A stretch of 64,000 bases of DNA from Prescottella equi. Lineage in GTDB: Bacteria; Actinomycetota; Actinomycetes; Mycobacteriales; Mycobacteriaceae. A program made the translations under genes and the position numbers. The stretch is from NCBI RefSeq assembly GCF_020171745.1, contig NZ_JAIVAH010000023.1, positions 62,001 through 126,000 of the forward strand, written 5' to 3'. Under the pieces are notes generated by a model. The model saw only the letters and a program-made list of their open reading frames with translations. It did no database searches and was not told where the DNA came from. This document shows, piece after piece, positions 39,317 through 47,665 of the stretch (position 1 is its first letter; the number at the start of each line of letters is the position of its first letter).

Positions 39317-40828
39317 GTGCAGGACAATCCGAAGTCGGCGCTCAATGCCGACCGGCGTCGTCGCGAGCTGGCCGATCTCGGCGAGCGCACCGACGTCGAC
39401 GTCCTCGTGATCGGCGGCGGCATCACCGGTGTCGGCACGGCGCTCGACGCGGCGGCGCGCGGTCTGCGCACGGTCCTGGTCGACAAGCACGACCTCGCGT
39501 TCGGCACCAGCCGCTGGAGTTCCAAGCTGGCGCACGGCGGACTGCGCTACCTGGCGTCGGGCAATGTCGGGATCGCCCGGGAGAGCGCCGTGGAACGCGG
39601 CATCCTCATGACCCGTACCGCCCCGCACCTGGTGCGCGCGCTGCCTCAGTTGGTGCCGCTGCTGCCGTCGGTGAGTCTGTTCGAGAAGTCCCTGGTCCGA
39701 GTCGGATTCCTGGCCGGGGACGCGCTGCGCGCCACGGCCCGGACCCCGTCGTCGGTGCTGCCGCGGTCCCGGCGGGTCGGTGCCGAGCGGGCCGCGCAGC
39801 TGGCCCCGGCGGTGCGCCGCGACGGACTGCGCGGCGGCCTGCTCGCGTACGACGGCCAACTCGTCGACGACGCCCGCCTGGTCGTCGCGCTCGCCCGCAC
39901 GGCCGCCGCGCACGGCGCCACCGTCCTCACCCGCGTCGGCGCGTACGACGTCACCGGCGACTCGGCCCGGCTGCGCGACGAGCTGACCGGTGAGGAACTG
40001 ACGATCCGGGCACGCGCCGTCGTCAACGCGGCCGGTGTGTGGGCGGGTGAGGTCGACTCGGACATCCGTCTCAAGCCGAGCCGCGGCACCCACCTGGTGC
40101 TGCCGGCGGAGCTGCTGGGCAACCCGACCGCGGCGCTCACGGTGCCGATTCCGGGGGAGAGCAACCGCTTCGTGTTCGCGCTGCCCGCCCAGCTGGGACG
40201 GGTGTATCTGGGGCTCACCGACGAGGCCGTCGACGGTGCGATCCCCGACGTCCCGGTGGCCTCCGACGGCGAGATCGACTTCCTGCTGAACACCGTCAAC
40301 ACCGCGCTCGCCACGCCGGTCACCCGGGCCGACGTGCTCGGGACGTTCGCGGGCCTGCGCCCGCTGCTCGACACCGGCGAGGGGGAGACCGCCGACCTGT
40401 CCCGCAATCACGCGGTGCTGCGGTCGTCGAACGGCGTCGTCAGCGTGGTCGGCGGCAAGCTCACCACCTACCGCAAGATGGCGCAGGACGCGGTCGACGC
40501 CGCGATCGCGGCCGGCGGGCTGACTGTCCGCGCGTGCGCGACGACGAATCTCCCCGCGGTCGGCGCGGATCGGACGGCGCCGCGAAATCTTCCCTCGTCG
40601 TTGGTCGCGCGGTACGGCAGCGAGGCCGGGATCGTCGCCGAGTGCGGCGAACTCACCCCGATCGCCGACGGTATCGACGTCACCCACGCGGAACTTGCGT
40701 TCGCGGTCGGCCACGAGGGCGCGCTCGACGTCGACGACCTCCTCGACCGGCGCACCCGGATCGGTCTCGTCGCGGGCGACCGGGAGCGGGCGCTGCCGGC
40801 CGCGGAGCGGGCGCTGACCGGGCGATGA
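39317..40828 (+). CDS. glpD: Glycerol-3-phosphate dehydrogenase, FAD-dependent
   Basis: A 503-residue flavoenzyme that oxidises glycerol-3-phosphate to DHAP and feeds the respiratory chain. The dinucleotide motif VLVIGGGITGVGTALDAA lies near residue 27. Further signatures are SRWSSKLAHGGLRYL, the GTFAGLRPLL segment and VVGGKLTTYRKMAQDAVD. A C-terminal helical domain completes it. GTG 39317 has a good AGGAGGA. It ends 9 nt before the convergent GH2 gene. Confidence 0.93.
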   Translation: MQDNPKSALNADRRRRELADLGERTDVDVLVIGGGITGVGTALDAAARGLRTVLVDKHDLAFGTSRWSSKLAHGGLRYLASGNVGIARESAVERGILMTRTAPHLVRALPQLVPLLPSVSLFEKSLVRVGFLAGDALRATARTPSSVLPRSRRVGAERAAQLAPAVRRDGLRGGLLAYDGQLVDDARLVVALARTAAAHGATVLTRVGAYDVTGDSARLRDELTGEELTIRARAVVNAAGVWAGEVDSDIRLKPSRGTHLVLPAELLGNPTAALTVPIPGESNRFVFALPAQLGRVYLGLTDEAVDGAIPDVPVASDGEIDFLLNTVNTALATPVTRADVLGTFAGLRPLLDTGEGETADLSRNHAVLRSSNGVVSVVGGKLTTYRKMAQDAVDAAIAAGGLTVRACATTNLPAVGADRTAPRNLPSSLVARYGSEAGIVAECGELTPIADGIDVTHAELAFAVGHEGALDVDDLLDRRTRIGLVAGDRERALPAAERALTGR

Positions 40829-40837
40829 GCTGACGCC

Positions 40838-43630
40838 TCACCAGCGATTGCGGACGTCCTCGGCCCAGCCGACCACGTCGTCGAGCCGTACCCAGGCGCC
40901 GGTGTCGTCCTGGACCTTCCCGGACCAGTGTCCGAAGCACTGGTGTGTGCGGGAGGAGAACACCTTCAGATCGGTGACCGACTCCTTCAGGTGGAACGGC
41001 GTGAAGGTGAGATCGACGGTGTCGCCGGTGATCCGCCACGGCGCCATCCAGTCGTCCGTGGCGTACCTCCAGACGAGTTCCTCGCTGATCTTCGACAGGT
41101 GCCCGTCGACGACGAGTGCGTTCTCGACCGATCCGGTGCCGTCGGTCCACTTGCCGCCGACCTGGATGCCGATCACGCGGCCGTCGGTGCGGCCGGACCC
41201 GGCGCCCCAGTTCCAGTGCACCGAGTACGGCCAGCGTCCACGGCCGTGGTCGAGGGTCGCCCAGGACTCGCCCTCGGGTACGACTACGGAAACCCCGTCG
41301 ACGCGGATCGTCCCGGTCGCGGGTCGCGCGACGTCCTTGACGGTGTACTGGAACAGTGTCTCGGTCCAGGGGACGACGACGCCGAGGCACTCGTGGCCCT
41401 CGGGCCGGTGGGCGATCACGTCGATCTCCACCCCCTCCGCGCGCGCCCGCAGTCGCGTCCCGCCGGCGACCTCGTCGATGTCGATCTGCAGCTTGCGGGT
41501 GCGGGCCCGGACCGGACCGGCGCCGAGGGTGCCGGGCAGCGTCGCGCTGCCGCCGCCGAGACCGATCGCGTCGAACGAGTGGGTCCGCCCGGTGGCCCGG
41601 TCGAGCAGCCAGATGCCGTGTACCGCCGCGTAGTCGATGTCGGAGACCACCAGGGTGACCACGTGCGTCGGCGTCGTCACCGCCCAGTACTCCCAGCGCT
41701 TGTTGCGGCCGTTGCCCACTCGGCCGCGACCGACCCCGTCGGTGGTGACCACCGGCGTCCGCGTCCAGCCGACCGCGTCGGGGTTCAGGCGTCCGCCGGG
41801 CCGGGTCAGGGAGACCGGCGCGGTGATCTCGCGCTCGCGCACCGCGAGGGGGAGCGCCTGGCCGCCGGCCGCGCGGGCGTGCCGCTGCCGCAGGCGCCGA
41901 TTCGAGGATCGGAGCGCGTCGGCATCCACCTTGAGCACCCGGCGGTCGTAGGTCATCAGGCCGTTGGTCTCGTCCTCGACATCGGCGAGCTGTGTGTAGA
42001 CGAACGCCGTCAGCCCCTGCTCGACGGCGGGCCCGATCTGGGTGTGCTGCAGCCGCAGGAACGCCCGTTCGAAGGCGCCGCGGTCGGCGTACTTGCGGTA
42101 ACCGAACTCGTCGTCGTTCCACACGTGTCCGGGCACACGGTGGGAGTAGCCCCCGTACTCCGAGAGCACCGCGGCGCGCGGATCCTCGGCGTCGGCGCGG
42201 GAGAGCTGATACGGCCGGAAATAGACGTGCCGGCTGGCCATGTCCCCGCCGCCCTGGTCGTGCCAGCCGCTGACGTGGTCGACGGAACGGGTCGGATCGA
42301 GCGCCTTGACCCGCCCGGCGGCCGCAAGCGCGTCGAACTGCCCCCAGCCCTCGTTGAACGGCACCCACGCCGCGACGCTGGGAACCGAGCGCAGCAGTGT
42401 GACGGTCGCGTCGAGTTCGGTGAGGAACTCCGCCCGACCGTCGGCGTCCTGCCGTCCGAACAGGGCGTAACGGGAGTCGTCCAGCTTGACCGGCAGCAGC
42501 ACCGGTGCGGTCACGACGGCGCTGCGGTAGCTGCGTCCGCCGTTCACCATGTCCTGCCACACGAGCATCCCGAGCCGGTCGCAGTGGTGGTACCAGCGCA
42601 GTGGCTCGATCTTGATGTGCTTGCGCAGCATCGTGAATCCGAGATCCTTGGCCGTCCGGACGTCGTGGATCAGGGCCTCGTCCGACGGCGCGGTGTACAG
42701 CCCGTCGGGCCAGTAGCCCTGATCGAGCAGGCCCGCGTGCAGGTAGGGCTCGCCGTTGAGCAGTAGCCGGGTGCGACCGGACGCGTCCGGGCCGAGGCCG
42801 AACGAGCGCATCCCGAAATAGCCGGTGACGCGGTCGTCGCCGAGCCGCACCTCGACGTCGTACAGGAACGGGTCCTCGGGCGACCACCGGCGCACGTCGA
42901 CGCCGAGGCTCAGACGGGTCGGGACACCGACGGCGACCGTCTCGCCGACGACCTCACGGCCACCGGCGCTCACGACGATGTCGGCCACGGAACCGCCACT
43001 GCCGCCCGGCCTCACACACACCTCGACCTCGCCGGTCTCGAGGTGCGGCACGAGCACGAGGTCGTCGACCCATCGGTCGGGAACCGATTCGAGCCACACG
43101 GTCTGCCAGATTCCCGACTGCGGTGTGTACCAGATGCCGCCGCGGTCGAGTTTCTGTTTGCCGCGGCTGCGCCACGACGTGTCGGTCACGTCGCGGACGC
43201 GGACGACGAGCTCGTGTTCGGCGCGATCGTCGAGCGCGTCGGTGATGTCGAGCGCGAACGGGAGGTAGCCGCCGCGGTGCCCGCCGACCGCAGTCCCGTC
43301 GACCCAGACGTCACAGTCCTGGTCGACCGCCCCGAAGTGCAGCAGCACCCGATCCCGGACGAAGCCGTCGGGCAGCGTGACGGTGCGGCGGTACCAGAGT
43401 GCCTCGTCCGGTTGCAGCGTCCGGTGCACTCCCGACAGCGGCGCCTCGGGGGAGAACGGCACCACGATCTCGCCGTCCCAGCGGCTCGGCCGCTCGGTGG
43501 CCCCGGCCGCGGTGAAGGCGTACACCCACCGGCCGTTGAGGTTGAGGTACGAGTCGCGCACCAGTTGCGGGCGCGGGTACTCGGGCAGGACGTGGTCGGG
43601 GTCGAGGGCGTCGCCCCACACGGTCGTCAC
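40838..43630 (-). CDS. Glycoside hydrolase family 2 protein fused to DUF2804
   Basis: A 930-residue two-part protein. Residues 1 to about 590 are GH2: a jelly-roll sugar-binding domain (LNLNGRWVYAFT, WYRRTVTLP), an Ig-like domain, then a TIM barrel with the acid/base region NEGWGQFD near 425 and the nucleophile region SEYGGYSHRVPG near 490. Residues about 605 to 930 match DUF2804: GRLNPDAVGW, KRWEYWAV, DHGRGRWPYSVHWNWG, KWTDGTGSVENA and a terminal GWAEDVRNRW. No signal peptide. GTG 43630 overlaps the MFS stop (GTGA). A GTG at 41842 could in theory start the DUF2804 part alone but lacks a ribosome site. Confidence 0.88.
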   Translation of the reverse strand: MTTVWGDALDPDHVLPEYPRPQLVRDSYLNLNGRWVYAFTAAGATERPSRWDGEIVVPFSPEAPLSGVHRTLQPDEALWYRRTVTLPDGFVRDRVLLHFGAVDQDCDVWVDGTAVGGHRGGYLPFALDITDALDDRAEHELVVRVRDVTDTSWRSRGKQKLDRGGIWYTPQSGIWQTVWLESVPDRWVDDLVLVPHLETGEVEVCVRPGGSGGSVADIVVSAGGREVVGETVAVGVPTRLSLGVDVRRWSPEDPFLYDVEVRLGDDRVTGYFGMRSFGLGPDASGRTRLLLNGEPYLHAGLLDQGYWPDGLYTAPSDEALIHDVRTAKDLGFTMLRKHIKIEPLRWYHHCDRLGMLVWQDMVNGGRSYRSAVVTAPVLLPVKLDDSRYALFGRQDADGRAEFLTELDATVTLLRSVPSVAAWVPFNEGWGQFDALAAAGRVKALDPTRSVDHVSGWHDQGGGDMASRHVYFRPYQLSRADAEDPRAAVLSEYGGYSHRVPGHVWNDDEFGYRKYADRGAFERAFLRLQHTQIGPAVEQGLTAFVYTQLADVEDETNGLMTYDRRVLKVDADALRSSNRRLRQRHARAAGGQALPLAVREREITAPVSLTRPGGRLNPDAVGWTRTPVVTTDGVGRGRVGNGRNKRWEYWAVTTPTHVVTLVVSDIDYAAVHGIWLLDRATGRTHSFDAIGLGGGSATLPGTLGAGPVRARTRKLQIDIDEVAGGTRLRARAEGVEIDVIAHRPEGHECLGVVVPWTETLFQYTVKDVARPATGTIRVDGVSVVVPEGESWATLDHGRGRWPYSVHWNWGAGSGRTDGRVIGIQVGGKWTDGTGSVENALVVDGHLSKISEELVWRYATDDWMAPWRITGDTVDLTFTPFHLKESVTDLKVFSSRTHQCFGHWSGKVQDDTGAWVRLDDVVGWAEDVRNRW

Positions 43631-44940
43631 GGGGCGGTCTCCAACGGTTCGGCTGCGGGCGTGGGGGTGTCGTCGATCCTCCGCAGCAGGACGACGGGAA
43701 CGACGATCAGTGCGACGACGACGGCGGCGGCCGGGAAGATCCACGGCGTCGGCACCTGCTTCACGACGCCCAGGTCGACGAAGGTTTCGTCGGCGCCGGA
43801 GATCACGGCCGCGCCGAGGAAGGGCCCGACCACCATCGGTACGAGGACCGCGAAGATCATCCGCAGCCCCTGTACCTGGCCGGCACGCTCCGGTGGTGTG
43901 AGGTTGCGGACGGTCGCCGAGATGGCGGCGACGCCGAGCATGAAGCCCGACATCATCACGATCCCGGCGCCGATGACCGCGCCCATCCCGCGCGCGGGAA
44001 ACATCAGCAGCAGACCCACGGCGTAGATCGCGGCGACCGGTGCGATGGCGCGGGACGGGCCGACCCGGTCCAGCACCCGGCCGCCGACGATGCTGATCAC
44101 GGCAGCGCCGATCAGGACCGAGGCCAGCACGACCGCGTATCCCTCGATGTCGAGGTAGCGCTGCACGTAGATGATCAGGTACGGCAGGAAGACCTGCGTG
44201 CTGGTGCCGAGGATCGCCCACGCGACCAGCGCCACGTACAGCCGCGGATGCGCGCGCACGGTGCTCGGTCGCAGTCCGTGGAGAACCGAGGACAGGTAGG
44301 TGCCGCTGGGGCGTGGGCGGGTGGGTTCCCGGAGGCCGAACCACGCGACGATGCCCACCAGCGCGGTGACTCCGCCGATGATCGAGAAGAACAGGGTCCA
44401 GTGACCGTCCTTGGTGAGCGGGTCGAGCGCGCCGAAGACCACCAGCATCGCGAGCAGTGGCATCGTGGCGAGCACGCCGTCGACGCGCCCGCGGTTGCCG
44501 GGATTCGTCGAGTCCGTGACCCACGCGTTGAAGGCGGCGTCGTTGGCGGTCGAACCGAACACACTCATGACGCAGTCGAGGACGACGATGGCGACCACCG
44601 CGACGACGACGGCGTCGAGCATCGGCAGCGTCGACGCCGCGGCATCGATGCTGACCAGGCCGAATCCCGCGGTGCACGCACCCCACAGCACGTAGCCTGC
44701 GGCGATGAACTCGCGGCGGCGTCCGGTGCGGTCCGACGCGGCACCTGCCAGCAGCGTCGCCACGGTCGCCGCGACGGCACTCGCCGCGACCAGGCTCGCC
44801 AGAGCCGTCGGGGAATCGGTGATCGTGTCGTAGACGAACACGTTGAGATACATGTTCTCGACCGTCCAGGCCAGTTGGCCCGTCAGGCCGAGAAGGACCA
44901 CCCAGGTCCACAGGCGTCTGTCCACCGGCCGCTCGCGCAT
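43627..44940 (-). CDS. MFS transporter, probable sugar type
   Basis: A 437-residue 12-TM major facilitator. Motif A-like segments are present as AGAASDRTGRRREFIAAG and GGRVLDRVGPSRAIAP. Other landmarks are NMYLNVFVYDTITDS in TM1 and the NAWVTDSTNPGNRGRVDGV loop. The stop overlaps the GH2-DUF2804 start, so both are translated from one mRNA and the transported compound is probably a substrate or product of that glycosidase. TATCGT (44947-44952, minus strand) ends 6 nt before ATG 44940, indicating a leaderless start. Confidence 0.85.
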   Translation of the reverse strand: MRERPVDRRLWTWVVLLGLTGQLAWTVENMYLNVFVYDTITDSPTALASLVAASAVAATVATLLAGAASDRTGRRREFIAAGYVLWGACTAGFGLVSIDAAASTLPMLDAVVVAVVAIVVLDCVMSVFGSTANDAAFNAWVTDSTNPGNRGRVDGVLATMPLLAMLVVFGALDPLTKDGHWTLFFSIIGGVTALVGIVAWFGLREPTRPRPSGTYLSSVLHGLRPSTVRAHPRLYVALVAWAILGTSTQVFLPYLIIYVQRYLDIEGYAVVLASVLIGAAVISIVGGRVLDRVGPSRAIAPVAAIYAVGLLLMFPARGMGAVIGAGIVMMSGFMLGVAAISATVRNLTPPERAGQVQGLRMIFAVLVPMVVGPFLGAAVISGADETFVDLGVVKQVPTPWIFPAAAVVVALIVVPVVLLRRIDDTPTPAAEPLETAP

Positions 44941-45028
44941 GACGCGACGATAACGGCATTCGCGACACGGTAGGACGGAATTCGTCTGGGTGGTAAGGCA
45001 TTCGAAGTGCCGATCCGAGGATTCGGCG

Positions 45029-45034
45029 TAGCGT
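45029..45034 (+). promoter_or_regulatory. -10 element, near-leaderless start of the LLM oxidoreductase
   Basis: TAGCGT ends 8 nt before ATG 45043; no ribosome site is visible. Confidence 0.5.
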
Positions 45035-45042
45035 CGATCCAC

Positions 45043-46026
45043 ATGAGTATTCGACTGGGCTACCAGATTCCGAATTTCAGCTACTCGACTCCCGTCCGGG
45101 ACCTGTTTCCGACTGTCATCACCCAAGCGCGCGAGGCGGAATCGGCCGGATTCGACGCCGTCTTCGTGATGGACCACTTCTATCAGCTTCCGGGCATCGG
45201 GGAACCCGACGAGCCGATGCTCGAGGCGTACACGTCGCTCGCCGGAATCGCCACGGCCACCGAGACGATCCAGCTGTCCGCGCTCGTCACCGGCAACACC
45301 TACCGGAACCCGGCAATGCTGGCGAAGACGGTGTCGACGCTCGACGTCGTCAGCGGCGGCCGCGCGGTCCTGGGCATCGGGGCCGGCTGGTTCGAGCTCG
45401 AACACCAGCAGCTCGGGTTCGAGTTCGGCACGTTCACCGATCGCTTCGAGCGCCTCGACGAGGCGCTGCAGATCATCGCCCCGATGCTGCACGGCGAGCG
45501 GCCCACGTTCGAGGGCAAGTGGTACCGCGCCGAGAACGCCATCAACGAGCCGCGGATCCGGGACGACCTGCCGATCATGCTCGGGGGTGGCGGCGAGAAG
45601 AAGACGTTCGGACTGGCCGCGCGCTACGCCGACCACCTCAACATCATCGCCAACGCGAGCGAACTGCCCCGCAAGCTCGACGCGCTCGCGCAGCGCTGCG
45701 AGGAGGCCGGACGCGACCGCGCGACCCTCGAGACGAGCTTTCTCGCGTTCGTCATCCTGGACGAGGACGGCGACAAGGCGCGTGAGCTGCAACGACAGTT
45801 CCTGCTGTCGCGCGGCGTCGATCTGTCGGCCTTGTCGGTCGCCGAACGCGCGGTGGCCACCGACCGCCAGTTCGTCGGCAGTCCGGACGAGGTGGCCGAC
45901 CAGATCAAGGCCGCGGTGCTCGACGTCGGCGTCGACGGGGTGATCCTCAACCTGGTTGCGAACGGCCACCAGCCGGGCATCGTGGAGCTGGCCGGACGCA
46001 CCCTCGGGCCGCTCGTGCGCGGCTGA
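45043..46026 (+). CDS. LLM-class F420-dependent oxidoreductase
   Basis: A 327-residue luciferase-like monooxygenase fold protein of the TIGR03560 type. It opens MSIRLGYQIPNFSY. AGFDAVFVMDHFYQ contains the conserved His. GRAVLGIGAGWFELEHQQ and LPIMLGGGGEKKTF form the cofactor pocket. These features favour F420 over FMN. The substrate is unknown. It is divergent from the MFS-GH2 pair and upstream of a glycosyltransferase. Confidence 0.88.
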   Translation: MSIRLGYQIPNFSYSTPVRDLFPTVITQAREAESAGFDAVFVMDHFYQLPGIGEPDEPMLEAYTSLAGIATATETIQLSALVTGNTYRNPAMLAKTVSTLDVVSGGRAVLGIGAGWFELEHQQLGFEFGTFTDRFERLDEALQIIAPMLHGERPTFEGKWYRAENAINEPRIRDDLPIMLGGGGEKKTFGLAARYADHLNIIANASELPRKLDALAQRCEEAGRDRATLETSFLAFVILDEDGDKARELQRQFLLSRGVDLSALSVAERAVATDRQFVGSPDEVADQIKAAVLDVGVDGVILNLVANGHQPGIVELAGRTLGPLVRG

Positions 46027-46062
46027 CCGTGTGCCGGGCGGCGGGTGTGGCACGCTGTCCGG

Positions 46063-47211
46063 ATGCGCGTAGCAGTCGTCGCCGGCCCCGAAGCCGGACA
46101 CGCCGTCCCGGCCCTTGCGTTGTGCCGGAAACTCGTTGCCGCGGGCGACGATCCGGTGTTCTTCTCGGACGGGCGGTGGCTCGACGTCGCGCGCGACAGC
46201 GGAATCGAGGCCCGCAAGCTCGGCGGTCTCGCGCCCCGCGAGTTCGACGACGACTCGGACACCGGCTCGAAGATCCACGGCCGGGCCGCGCACGTCTCCA
46301 CGGAACTGCTGCCCGACCTGCGGGACGTCGATCCCGATCTGGTGGTCTCCGACATCATCACCGTCGGCGGCGGCATGGCGGCCGAACGGCTGGGTGTGCC
46401 GTGGGTGGAACTGTCGCCGCATCCGCTGTACTTGCCGTCGAAGGGGTTGCCGCCCATCGGGTCCGGTCTCGCTCCCGGGACGGGGATTCGCGGCCGGGTC
46501 CGTGACGCGGTGTTCCGGGCGATGACCGCGCCCGCCATCCGGAAGGGCGCGGCCCAGCGCGGCGAGGCGCGCGCGAGTGTCGGTCTATCGTTCGACGACC
46601 CCGGGCCCGCGGCCCGGCTGATCGCGACACTGCCCGCGCTCGAGGTGCCCCGGCCCGACTGGCCGGCGAATGCGCACGTCGTCGGTCCGCTCGTGTGGGA
46701 GCCCGCCGACAACGTCCTCGAGCCGCCGCCGGGCGACGGCCCGCTGATCGTGCTCGCGCCGTCCACCGCGTCCACCGGGGCCGGCGGAATGCTCGACACT
46801 GCGATCCGTGCCCTCGACGGCCTGGGGGTGCGGATGCTGGTCACCGTGTTCGAGAAGCCCGACGTCGACCTGCCCGACTGGGTGCGTGCCGGCTACGGGC
46901 GGCAGGACGAGATGCTGCGGCACGCGTCCGCGCTGGTGTGCGGCGCCGGACACGGCGTCCTCGCCAAGGGGCTGCTCGCCGGGGTGCCGCTCGTGACCGT
47001 GCCCGGCGGCGGCGACCAGTGGGAAGTGGCCAATCGCGTCGCCCGGCAGGGCAGCGGTGTCCTGATCCGGCCCCTGACGGTCGACGCCCTCCGCGACGGT
47101 GTCCGACGCGTCCTCGACGACCCTGCCTTCGGGGCCGCGGCGCGCCGGGCGGCCGCGGGGATCGCCGACGTCGCCGACCCCGTCGCGGTGTGTCACTCGG
47201 TTGCCGGGTGA
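46063..47211 (+). CDS. Glycosyltransferase, GT1/MGT-like (Rv2739c-like)
   Basis: A 382-residue GT-B protein. It begins MRVAVVAGPEAGHAVPALAL. The C-terminal donor domain includes PLIVLAPSTASTGAGG, the ALVCGAGHGVLAKGLLAGVPLV sugar-nucleotide motif and a GGGDQWEVANRVARQGSG end, the usual Asp-Gln pair. It resembles the alanine-rich transferase Rv2739c that precedes DUF3046-recA in M. tuberculosis. ATG 46063 gives the family N-terminus. Acceptor unknown. Confidence 0.88.
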   Translation: MRVAVVAGPEAGHAVPALALCRKLVAAGDDPVFFSDGRWLDVARDSGIEARKLGGLAPREFDDDSDTGSKIHGRAAHVSTELLPDLRDVDPDLVVSDIITVGGGMAAERLGVPWVELSPHPLYLPSKGLPPIGSGLAPGTGIRGRVRDAVFRAMTAPAIRKGAAQRGEARASVGLSFDDPGPAARLIATLPALEVPRPDWPANAHVVGPLVWEPADNVLEPPPGDGPLIVLAPSTASTGAGGMLDTAIRALDGLGVRMLVTVFEKPDVDLPDWVRAGYGRQDEMLRHASALVCGAGHGVLAKGLLAGVPLVTVPGGGDQWEVANRVARQGSGVLIRPLTVDALRDGVRRVLDDPAFGAAARRAAAGIADVADPVAVCHSVAG

Positions 47212-47238
47212 GCGGGGGAGGCGTCCACCCGATTCGAC

Positions 47239-47244
47239 TACGGT
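47239..47244 (+). promoter_or_regulatory. -10 element, leaderless start of DUF3046 gene
   Basis: TACGGT ends exactly 7 nt before GTG 47252. Confidence 0.58.
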
Positions 47245-47251
47245 GGCACGT

Positions 47252-47446
47252 GTGCGACTGACCCAATTCCATGATCTCGTCCGCGACGAGTTCGGGCAGG
47301 TCCGTGGCGACTCCCTGCTGGTCGACCACGTGATCCTGAGCCTGGGCGGGAAGACCGCCGCCGACGCCATCGAGGCCGGACTCGACCCCAAAGAGGTGTG
47401 GCGTGCGCTGTGTGACGAGTTCGACGTCCCGCCGCGGCGCCGATAG
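47252..47446 (+). CDS. DUF3046 protein
   Basis: A 64-residue protein beginning VRLTQFHDLVRDEFG and containing DHVILSLGGKTAADAIEAGL and PKEVWRALCDEFDVP. This is the small actinobacterial DUF3046 family that lies immediately upstream of recA (Rv2738c). Its role is unknown; conserved linkage to recA suggests a DNA-repair-associated or regulatory task (inference). Confidence 0.9.
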   Translation: MRLTQFHDLVRDEFGQVRGDSLLVDHVILSLGGKTAADAIEAGLDPKEVWRALCDEFDVPPRRR

Positions 47447-47485
47447 CGCGGCACCGCCACGGTGTCGATAGTGCGGCACCGCCAC
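47441..47485 (+). repeat. 20-bp direct repeat, period 25
   Basis: CGATAGCGCGGCACCGCCAC (47441-47460) recurs at 47466-47485 with a single C-to-T change. The first copy contains the DUF3046 stop codon. It looks like a recent local duplication. Confidence 0.8.
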
Positions 47486-47505
47486 AAACAGACCAGCGCC
47501 GGTGA

Positions 47506-47533
47506 TTGACTCGAACACGTGTTCGCTTATGCT
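47506..47533 (+). promoter_or_regulatory. recA SOS promoter with LexA box
   Basis: TCGAACACGTGTTCGC (47511-47526) matches the mycobacterial LexA box TCGAAC-N4-GTTCGA except for the last base. It sits between TTGACT (47506-47511, -35) and TATGCT (47528-47533, -10), so bound LexA would block RNA polymerase. Confidence 0.88.
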
Positions 47534-47600
47534 GGTCGTATCCGATGCGTCCACGGGTTGCGGCTGATCGTGGCGGTTCGGAACGTTCGCGCCGGCGAAG

Positions 47601-47623
47601 TTGTCGGTACCGGGCTCTAACCT
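47601..47623 (+). promoter_or_regulatory. Second recA promoter of the RecA-NDp (PafBC) type
   Basis: TTGTCGGTA (47601-47609), 8 nt, then TAACCT (47618-47623) fit the LexA-independent DNA-damage promoter pattern TTGTCRGTG-N8-TANNNT, which is activated by PafBC in mycobacteria. It is about 43 nt before the start codon. Confidence 0.75.
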
Positions 47624-47665
47624 GAACCTCAGATCGCTGGACGAGACTTCGAAAAGGGGACCACG

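Noticed and set aside
43631-45001. N-terminal 457 codons joined in frame to GH2-DUF2804
   Set aside because: This part lies in another frame of the MFS transporter gene and is compositionally aberrant; the GTG at 43630 that overlaps the MFS stop is the real start.
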